From the NCBI GenBank assembly GCA_902788505.1, contig CADAKH010000002.1, positions 102,267-166,266 on the forward strand: a stretch of DNA of 64,000 nt, written 5' to 3'. The translations under genes were made by a program, and so were the position numbers. The notes under the pieces were generated by a model that was not told the origin of the DNA, did no database searches, and saw only the letters and a program-made list of their open reading frames with translations. This DNA comes from Oscillospiraceae bacterium. GTDB taxonomy: Bacteria; Bacillota; Clostridia; Saccharofermentanales; Saccharofermentanaceae. This document shows, one piece after another, positions 57,380 to 64,000 of this stretch. The number at the start of each line of letters is the position of its first letter. Positions within the stretch are counted from its first letter, which is position 1.

Positions 57380-58403
57380 GTGGTATTTGAATGAAGGTAA
57401 GGACAACGATGTTGTTCTTTCCACAAAAGCGTGCATAGTCCGTAATATCAAAGGATATAATTTCATGCCGCGTCTTGATGACAAGGACTGTCAGAGTCTT
57501 CTTGATACAGTGGACGGAGCGATAGACAAGAGTGTTTACTCAGGCGGATGTGCCGCTGATTTTGACAAGAACACAGTATTAAAACTGACAAGACTTCAGA
57601 TATTGGGCCGCGAGGCAAATCAGATGTCCAATCCGGACAGAAAAGCCTTTTACTACAATGACGATGCGAGCCTTTCGATCTCTGTTGGAAGCGGCGAGCA
57701 TCTGACGGTCAAGGCGATGGCACAGGGCCACGATATCAGTGTCTATAAGAAGGCCGAGAAAGAAGCTTTGGAACTCGAGAAAAAACTCGATGTCGCTTAT
57801 TCAGAGAACTACGGTTTCCTTACTTCGAATGTAAGACTTGCGGGAACCGGACTTAAGATACTCTACACGGTTGCCCTGCCTGCAATCTCAAAGACAGAAG
57901 GCGGAATCGCCGCACTGACACAGCGTGTCGGACAGTATGAATGGATGATCTATCCTTTCGCCGAAAGCGGCGAACTTGCTGACTCCGGTGTTTACATCAT
58001 TGCAAGCGTCAACACTTTGGGTGTTACAGAAGATGACGTATTAAGAAGAGGCGAGATGCTGATCTCAGATGTCATCAAAGCCGAGAGGGCATGCAGGGAA
58101 GAGATCGTTTCGAGCAAGAAGGAACAGACATCGGATATCTACGGAAGATCTTTCGGCACATTAAGATATGCCGGCCTGATCTCGAGAAGCGAAGCTCTAC
58201 AGGCACTGGGCTGGATCAGACTTTATCACGATTACGATGATTCGGGAGAGATAGACCTTTCCTGGAACACGGTAGACAAACTTACGATGGACATTCTCTG
58301 GGAACCGGGAGCTCCTTCAAGAAAGAACAGCCAGAGCATGAATCTGCAAAGATCAAGGGCGCAGGGAATAAGAAATATCCTGAAAGGGGATGATAGATTA
58401 TGA
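57372..58403 (+). CDS. mcsB: McsB-family protein with degenerate kinase active site
   Basis: A 343-residue homologue of the protein-arginine kinase McsB (ATP:guanido phosphotransferase fold). The operon position, 8-nt overlap with mcsA and aligned segments (VVLSTKACIVRN, YGFLTSNVRLAGTGLK, and the C-terminal LQRSRAQGIRNIL) identify it. Key residues are altered: the SSRIRLARN phosphate-binding Args become Lys19 and Cys21; NEEDHIR, with the catalytic Glu pair, becomes GSGEHLT; and TSCPTNVGTGLR becomes TSNVRLAGTGLK, losing the Cys. It is probably inactive as a kinase or strongly changed. It overlaps clpC by 4 nt. Confidence 0.85.
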   Translation: MAEWYLNEGKDNDVVLSTKACIVRNIKGYNFMPRLDDKDCQSLLDTVDGAIDKSVYSGGCAADFDKNTVLKLTRLQILGREANQMSNPDRKAFYYNDDASLSISVGSGEHLTVKAMAQGHDISVYKKAEKEALELEKKLDVAYSENYGFLTSNVRLAGTGLKILYTVALPAISKTEGGIAALTQRVGQYEWMIYPFAESGELADSGVYIIASVNTLGVTEDDVLRRGEMLISDVIKAERACREEIVSSKKEQTSDIYGRSFGTLRYAGLISRSEALQALGWIRLYHDYDDSGEIDLSWNTVDKLTMDILWEPGAPSRKNSQSMNLQRSRAQGIRNILKGDDRL

Positions 58404-61072
58404 GAATTACAGAAGATACAGCAAAAGTGCTCGCAGTATCGAGCCTTATAGCAGAGGATAAGCACACATCTCTTATCCGTGACACTATCCTTTTCGCTGC
58501 ATTATGCGTAACGGATACACCCGCAAGAGATATCCTGAGCGAGAACATTCCGGACCTGTCGGTCGTATTGGACCGCATGGGAATCGACGGCGATTATGAG
58601 CCTGACGAGGCCTCACTCAAGATGCTTGCGGACAGGGCGTTCTCCAATCTCAGAGTCGATGTCAGAAGGATCTTCGGCAATGCTGCCGATCTTTCAAGAA
58701 GGACAGGCTTCAAGGGTGCGGTCAATCCCGAACACCTTCTTTTCGTGATCATGTCACGTAAGATATCCAATCACCCTGAGATATTCTCCTGCCTTGAGGC
58801 AGCGGGCTGTGATCTTGAGGGGATCAGGAGTTCGATAATCAATGTTTTCAATGAGCAGGCGGAAGCTGCAAGAGCCGAGAACAGATCTTTCTCCGACAAC
58901 GGGGATGACGATAACGAGCTTCCGGAAGGCGAGACTCCCAGGCCGAGAAGGACTTCCGACAAACAGGGCGGCAAGAAAGGCCACAAGACTCTAGATAAGT
59001 ACGGAAAGAATCTGACCGAGCTTGCCAAGCAGGGCAAGATCGATCCCGTAATCGGCCGTGAGGAGGAGATCTCAAGAGTCATGCAGATCCTTATCCGCCG
59101 CACAAAGAATAACCCGTGCCTTGTAGGTGATCCGGGTGTAGGTAAGACGGCGATCGCTGAAGGACTTGCACTTAAGATCGCAGAGGACAATGTTCCTGAT
59201 GTTATCAAGGGCAAGGTCGTTTACAGTATGGAGATGGGCTCAATGGTCGCAGGCTCCAAGTACAGAGGTGAATTCGAAGAGCGTATCAAGAATATGCTCG
59301 ACGAGGCAGTTGCAGATCCTAACGTAATCCTCTTCATTGATGAGATCCACACTCTCGTAGGTGCAGGCGAATCTCAGGGAGGATCCATGGATGCGGCTAA
59401 CATCATGAAGCCTCTGCTCACTAAAAATGAACTTCAGATCATCGGTGCCACGACTCTTGATGAGTATTCCAAATTCATCGAAAAGGATCACGCACTTGAA
59501 AGAAGATTCCAGAAAGTTCTTGTTGAGGAACCTTCGATAGAAGATGCAATTGCGATCATGAAGGGCCTCAGGAGCAAGTACGAAGATCACCACAAGATCC
59601 ATATTCCTGATGATGTTCTCGAGCAGTCTGTAAGGCTCTCAGCAAGATATGTCTCCGACAGATTCCTTCCTGATAAGGCTATCGACCTTGTCGATGAGGC
59701 TGCTGCCGCAAAGAGGATCAACTATGCTGATTCCAAGGTCAAGATCGATCTTGAGAAGAAGATCGAAGAGATTAAGGAAAAGAAGAAGGCTGCAGTTGAG
59801 TGCCAGGATTTCGAAGCTGCCCAGACTCTTAAAGAGGAAGAGGAGAAGCTCACTGAGAGACTCTCTCTCCTTAAGGATAAGGAGAAGCCGGATGATGAGG
59901 GCTTCACAGGAACACTCACTGTTGATGATGTTGCAGTTGTCCTTGCAAAATGGACGGGAATCCCTGTAACCAAGATCACGGAATCCGATGCCGACAAGCT
60001 CAAGAATCTTGAAGCTGAACTCACAAAGAGGGTAGTAGGCCAGGACGAGGCAGTTCATGCCATCTCCAAGGCTATACGCCGTGGAAGACTCGGCCTTAAG
60101 GATGAGAAGAGACCTTCCGGTTCATTCATCTTCCTTGGTACAACAGGTGTAGGTAAGACAGAGCTTGCAAAGGCGCTTGCAGAAGTAATGTTCGGCAATG
60201 AGAGTGCTCTTGTCAGGATCGATATGTCCGAGTACATGGAAAAGCACGACGTCTCAAGACTCATCGGTGCGCCTCCGGGATATGTCGGATACGATGAGGG
60301 CGGACAGCTTACTGAAGCCGTAAGAAGACATCCTTATTCGGTAGTCCTTTTCGATGAGATCGAGAAGGCTCATCCCGAGATCTTCAACACGATGCTTCAG
60401 GTCCTTGACGACGGCCGTCTTACTGACGGTCACGGAAGAACTGTAGACTTCAGAAATACTATAATCATCATGACATCCAATATCGGTGCAAGAATGCTCG
60501 TCGGCAGTGAAGGCCGCAAGATCGGTTTTGCGATGGCAGATGAGAGCGATAAGGATGAACTCTCAAGGGAAGGTCTTTACGGCGGCAAGTCTTACGATGA
60601 GGCTAAGAAAGTCGTTATCGACGAGCTCAAGAAGACATTCACTCCTGAGTTCGTAAACCGTGTTGACGACATTATCTTCTTCCGTATGCTCGGCAAAGAC
60701 TCTCTCATCAGGATCGTTGATATCCTCATGAAGCAGGTCGGCAAGAGGATCAAGGATCTTGGCATGGATATCGAACTTACCGAGAGCGCAAAGGAACTTC
60801 TCGCCAAGAAGGGTTATGATCCGCAGTACGGTGCAAGACCTTTGAGAAGAGTTATTACTTCAATGGTCGAGGACCGCTTCTCGGAGGCTATGCTCGACGG
60901 TATCGTTAAGCCGGGTCACCTTGCTATAATCGATGCTGTGGAGACGACAGATCCTGATGCACTTCTCGCACAGGGCAGTGCAGCAGAAGACGGCAAGGTC
61001 ATCGTAATCAGGGACGGCGGCGAACTTAAGGCAGATACTGAGGAAGTGGCCGAACCTGCAAGCACCGTTTGA
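58400..61072 (+). CDS. clpC: ClpC, AAA+ unfoldase of the Clp protease
   Basis: An 890-residue ClpC. The N-terminal domain (residues 1-150) is divergent but keeps [10 protein letters not shown]. The D1 AAA domain has [29 protein letters not shown] and [14 protein letters not shown]. The M-domain coiled coil contains [21 protein letters not shown]. The D2 domain has [51 protein letters not shown] and the sensor-2 GARPLRR. An IGF loop ([12 protein letters not shown]) would dock ClpP. It is the last gene of the ctsR operon; clpP is not in the window. Its start overlaps mcsB in ATGA. Confidence 0.95.
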   Translation: MRITEDTAKVLAVSSLIAEDKHTSLIRDTILFAALCVTDTPARDILSENIPDLSVVLDRMGIDGDYEPDEASLKMLADRAFSNLRVDVRRIFGNAADLSRRTGFKGAVNPEHLLFVIMSRKISNHPEIFSCLEAAGCDLEGIRSSIINVFNEQAEAARAENRSFSDNGDDDNELPEGETPRPRRTSDKQGGKKGHKTLDKYGKNLTELAKQGKIDPVIGREEEISRVMQILIRRTKNNPCLVGDPGVGKTAIAEGLALKIAEDNVPDVIKGKVVYSMEMGSMVAGSKYRGEFEERIKNMLDEAVADPNVILFIDEIHTLVGAGESQGGSMDAANIMKPLLTKNELQIIGATTLDEYSKFIEKDHALERRFQKVLVEEPSIEDAIAIMKGLRSKYEDHHKIHIPDDVLEQSVRLSARYVSDRFLPDKAIDLVDEAAAAKRINYADSKVKIDLEKKIEEIKEKKKAAVECQDFEAAQTLKEEEEKLTERLSLLKDKEKPDDEGFTGTLTVDDVAVVLAKWTGIPVTKITESDADKLKNLEAELTKRVVGQDEAVHAISKAIRRGRLGLKDEKRPSGSFIFLGTTGVGKTELAKALAEVMFGNESALVRIDMSEYMEKHDVSRLIGAPPGYVGYDEGGQLTEAVRRHPYSVVLFDEIEKAHPEIFNTMLQVLDDGRLTDGHGRTVDFRNTIIIMTSNIGARMLVGSEGRKIGFAMADESDKDELSREGLYGGKSYDEAKKVVIDELKKTFTPEFVNRVDDIIFFRMLGKDSLIRIVDILMKQVGKRIKDLGMDIELTESAKELLAKKGYDPQYGARPLRRVITSMVEDRFSEAMLDGIVKPGHLAIIDAVETTDPDALLAQGSAAEDGKVIVIRDGGELKADTEEVAEPASTV

Positions 61073-61119
61073 CGAAATGTTGTATAATACTTTGACTATT
61101 AAACTATCGGAGTAATAAG

Positions 61120-62448
61120 ATGCAGGATAAACCCAGTAATGCGGCATCCCGTTCGAAGGCACCGCGTGACTATGACATAGGTTGTTACCCCAGCAAATTC
61201 TATTTCGGATTTCTGGGATCTCATATAATCGTGCCGTTGGTCTGCGCATATGCGCATATCAAGGTTAAGCCCGACATGGAATTCGTTAATCACGAGGGCC
61301 CTATTATTGTCATATCCAATCACGAGTCTTACCTGGATCCGATGATCATCAACCGTCTTACCAAGGCCAGACCTGCGAACTTCGTCACAGGCGAATTCGT
61401 ATTCAGAGCTCCCGCATGGGGCCACTGGTTCAAGCTTGGCGGTGCTATTCCGAAGAAACAGTTCGTTGTCGATACTGCTGCCGTTAAGGCCATGATGCGT
61501 GTTATGAAGCGTAACGGCGTCATCATCGTATATCCTGAGGCAACAAGACACGTTGACGGTAAGTCCATAGGTTTTGATGACGGTGTTGCAAGACTTGCGA
61601 AAAAAGCCAATGCATCTGTATATATCGCACATATTCACGGTGCTTACCTTGCATGGCCGAGATGGTCCAAGTCCGGCATGCGCAAGGGAAGGATCAGTGC
61701 TGAATTCGTAAAGAAGATCTATTCTGACGAGGTCAAGGAACTCTCGGTAGAAGAGCTTCAGCAGAAGATCCTTGAGGGCGTTGACTACAACGAGAATGAC
61801 TGGATCCGCGAAAATCCGAGATCTTACAAGGGCAAGAAGCTCGCGTCAGGTCTTCAGAACATTGCCTATGCATGTCCTAAGTGCGGTTCCGAGTATACGA
61901 TGCAGTTCATGAATTCCGGCAAGGGTGACATGATCCAGTGTTCCAACTGCGGAAATGCAGCAAGATATCTTCCTACCGGCCTTATCGAAAAGGTTGACCC
62001 CCAGTGTGTCGTCTTTGACGATCTCCACAAGTGGACAGAGTGGGAGAGAGGTCTTGTAAAGGAACAGCTTGATGCCGGCGGATTCAAGATGGAGATGAAT
62101 GCCGACCTGTTCAAGGTTTTCGACAGATTCACATTTGCGAAGACAGGCAAGGGAAGGATCACCATCACCGACAAGGAGATCACTTATGTCGGAACTGACT
62201 GTCCCGCCGAGAACGGTATCCCTTACAAGAAGGGCAAGCCGATGAGAAAATACAAGGACAGGAAGCTCGATCCCAATGCGCCTTTCGAGACAAAGGTTTT
62301 CGAGATCGATTCAATGAGAGGACTCGTTGCTTCTTACGGCAAGCATTTCGAGATCTACGACAAGGACGGAGAGCTTTACAGATTCTATGTTGACGGTCAG
62401 AAGGTCTTTAAGGTCCATGAGATTGTATCGCTTCTCGGCAAGAAATAA
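61120..62448 (+). CDS. 1-acyl-glycerol-3-phosphate acyltransferase domain fused to a zinc-ribbon protein
   Basis: A 442-residue protein. The first 250 residues are a PlsC acyltransferase domain, expected to acylate lysophosphatidic acid at the membrane: VISNHESYLDPM has the HX4D motif and VIIVYPEATRHVDG replaces the usual EGTR with EATR. From residue 250, CPKCGSEYTM and CSNCGNAARY form a four-Cys zinc ribbon, followed by a beta-rich region of about 140 residues ending at LLGKK that I do not recognise. TATAAT at 61083-61088 may be its -10. It is separate from clpC (47-nt gap) and ends before a terminator. Confidence 0.85.
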   Translation: MQDKPSNAASRSKAPRDYDIGCYPSKFYFGFLGSHIIVPLVCAYAHIKVKPDMEFVNHEGPIIVISNHESYLDPMIINRLTKARPANFVTGEFVFRAPAWGHWFKLGGAIPKKQFVVDTAAVKAMMRVMKRNGVIIVYPEATRHVDGKSIGFDDGVARLAKKANASVYIAHIHGAYLAWPRWSKSGMRKGRISAEFVKKIYSDEVKELSVEELQQKILEGVDYNENDWIRENPRSYKGKKLASGLQNIAYACPKCGSEYTMQFMNSGKGDMIQCSNCGNAARYLPTGLIEKVDPQCVVFDDLHKWTEWERGLVKEQLDAGGFKMEMNADLFKVFDRFTFAKTGKGRITITDKEITYVGTDCPAENGIPYKKGKPMRKYKDRKLDPNAPFETKVFEIDSMRGLVASYGKHFEIYDKDGELYRFYVDGQKVFKVHEIVSLLGKK

Positions 62449-62479
62449 TTTTCACTAGAACGAATAAAGGTAAAAATCA

Positions 62480-62518
62480 GGCGGGTTTGGAGAATAATTA
62501 CCCAAACTCGCCTTTTTT
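62480..62518 (+). terminator. Intrinsic terminator
   Basis: GGCGGGTTTGG pairs with CCCAAACTCGCC (one mismatch) around a 10-nt loop, followed by six T. Confidence 0.9.
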
Positions 62519-62629
62519 ATTGCTTTTATATGTCGCGCGAAGATAGTATAATTTTTGGGTCAGTATATAAGAGGCGCCGTTTCAGGCGTTTCCCAAAACA
62601 CAAAATATGAATCAGGAGTGTGACAATCC

Positions 62630-64000
62630 ATGGCAATGTATGACAAGAAAAGCGTCGAAGATTTAGACGTAGCCGGCAAGAGAGTTATAGTCCGCGTTGA
62701 CTTTAACGTACCGCTCGACAAGGAAACAGGCACAAAGATCACAGATGACAAGCGTATCAAGGGTGCTCTTCCTACAATCAAGTATCTCGTAGACAACAAG
62801 GCAAAGGTTATCCTTGTTTCACACCTCGGCCGTCCGAAGAACGGTCCTGAGGCTAAGTTCTCAATGAAGCCCGCAGCTGACCGTCTCGCTGAGCTTCTCG
62901 GCCAGCCTGTTACTCTGGCTGCTGACGTTATCGGTGAAGATGCAAAGGCTAAGGCTGCTGCTCTCAAGGAAGGCGAAGTTCTAATGCTCGAGAACGTCCG
63001 TTTCCACAAGGAAGAGACAAAGAACGATCCTAAGTTCGCTGCTGAGCTCGCTTCCATGGCTGACCTCTATGTTAACGATGCATTTGGTACAGCTCACCGT
63101 GCTCATGCTTCAACAGCAGGTCTTGCTAACTTCCTTCCTTCCGCTTGCGGCTATCTCATCAAGAAAGAGATAGACTTCATCGGCGGTGCACTTGATAATC
63201 CGGCAAGACCGTTCGTTGCTATTCTTGGCGGCGCTAAGGTTTCCGACAAGATCGGTGTTATCACAAACCTTTTGGACAAGGCTGATACTATCATCATCGG
63301 TGGTGGTATGGCTTATACATTCATCGGCGCTCAGGGCGGCAAGATCGGTGATTCTCTCTTCGAGGCTGACAAGGTTGATCTCGCTAAGGAGATTCTCGCT
63401 AAGGCTGAAGAGAAGGGCGTTAAGCTCCTTCTTCCTACAGATACAGTTGTTGCTGATGCTTTCGATGCTAACGCTAACAGCAAGGTAGTTCCTACAATGG
63501 AGATCCCTGACGGATGGCAGGGCCTCGACATCGGACCTGAGACAATCGCTAAGTTCTCTGAGGCTATCAAGGGCGCTAAGACAGTTATCTGGAATGGCCC
63601 TGCAGGCGTTTTCGAGTTCGAGAAGTTCGCAGTTGGTACAAAGGCTATCGCTCAGGCAATCGCTGATGCAGACTGCACATCAATCATCGGCGGCGGTGAC
63701 TCTGCTGCTGCTATCGAGAAGCTCGGCTATGCTGATAAGGTTTCTCACATCTCTACAGGCGGCGGCGCTTCTCTCGAGTACATCGAGGGTAAGGTTCTCC
63801 CCGGTATCGACTGTCTCAACGACAAGAAGACAGGCAGAATCTTTGCTGCAGGCAACTGGAAGATGAACTGCGGTATTCCTGCAGATGCAGTTAAGCTCAT
63901 TGAAGAGCTCAAGCCCCTCGTTAAGAATGCTGAGCACAGAATCGCTCTCGGCGTTCCTGCTACAGCACTTGCTGCTGCAGTTGAGGCTGCTGCTTACACA
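62630..64000 (+). CDS. pgk: Phosphoglycerate kinase fused to triosephosphate isomerase (3' end outside)
   Basis: The open frame continues through the window end. Residues 1-397 are phosphoglycerate kinase: [74 protein letters not shown] and [13 protein letters not shown]. From residue 402 a triosephosphate isomerase begins without a stop: [13 protein letters not shown], with the catalytic Asn-x-Lys. The isomerase His and Glu lie beyond the end. The same fusion is known in Thermotoga maritima. AGGAGTG at 62614-62620 precedes the ATG. It links two adjacent glycolytic steps. Confidence 0.93.
   Translation, partial: MAMYDKKSVEDLDVAGKRVIVRVDFNVPLDKETGTKITDDKRIKGALPTIKYLVDNKAKVILVSHLGRPKNGPEAKFSMKPAADRLAELLGQPVTLAADVIGEDAKAKAAALKEGEVLMLENVRFHKEETKNDPKFAAELASMADLYVNDAFGTAHRAHASTAGLANFLPSACGYLIKKEIDFIGGALDNPARPFVAILGGAKVSDKIGVITNLLDKADTIIIGGGMAYTFIGAQGGKIGDSLFEADKVDLAKEILAKAEEKGVKLLLPTDTVVADAFDANANSKVVPTMEIPDGWQGLDIGPETIAKFSEAIKGAKTVIWNGPAGVFEFEKFAVGTKAIAQAIADADCTSIIGGGDSAAAIEKLGYADKVSHISTGGGASLEYIEGKVLPGIDCLNDKKTGRIFAAGNWKMNCGIPADAVKLIEELKPLVKNAEHRIALGVPATALAAAVEAAAYT

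Overview
The window is a dense stretch of a bacterial chromosome, almost entirely on the + strand. It looks like an anaerobic member of the Bacillota (class Clostridia). Evidence: strong AGGAGG-type ribosome sites, a T-box riboswitch, the ctsR-mcsA-mcsB-clpC operon with a CtsR operator, type III glutamine synthetase, a PPi-dependent phosphofructokinase, a GatCAB amidotransferase, and many intrinsic terminators. I cannot place it more precisely; an uncultured rumen/gut lineage is a guess. No rRNA, tRNA, CRISPR array, phage or insertion sequence was seen.

Layout. 1-8.1 kb: gatCAB, a CBS-domain membrane protein, a HAD phosphatase, a membrane-anchored SurA/PrsA-like protein and a lipoprotein. 8.2-10.6 kb: a tryptophan T-box controlling trpEG. 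10.8-25 kb: a nitrogen-assimilation block with a LysR regulator divergent from gltBD, a RelA/SpoT-type synthetase, an Amt-PII fusion, GSIII, then pyrG. 25-33.6 kb: rpoB and rpoC, each carrying a frameshift that looks like an assembly or sequencing artefact. 33.8-41.3 kb: an NlpC/P60 hydrolase, fchA-folD, an RlmD-like methyltransferase, an acyltransferase, a lipoprotein and cysK. 41.3-46.5 kb: accessory-looking material, namely a hypothetical nuclease-like gene bracketed by intergenic repeats, an XRE-led operon of tiny membrane proteins with a phosphate-binding-like protein, DUF4190-like proteins and an Lgt-like protein. 46.8-55.9 kb: PPi-PFK, membrane proteins, a lyxose-isomerase-like protein, a GH25 muramidase, a GGDEF protein, a metallo-hydrolase and a DUF1846 protein. 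56-61 kb: the ctsR operon. 61-64 kb: a PlsC-zinc-ribbon protein and a pgk-tpi fusion that runs off the end.

How the genes work together. Ammonium import with a fused PII sensor (amt-glnB), GSIII and GOGAT (gltBD) form a complete GS-GOGAT route. gltB and amt share a LysR-type box at matching position and a co-linear leader of about 125 nt with matched small hairpins. I consider this the most interesting signal in the window: a candidate nitrogen-responsive cis-regulatory element. Other points to check are a family of doubled-hairpin intergenic repeats at four loci, a McsB homologue lacking most kinase active-site residues next to a ClpC with a divergent N-domain, a FolD lacking its cyclohydrolase lysine next to FchA, and rifamycin-pocket substitutions in RpoB.
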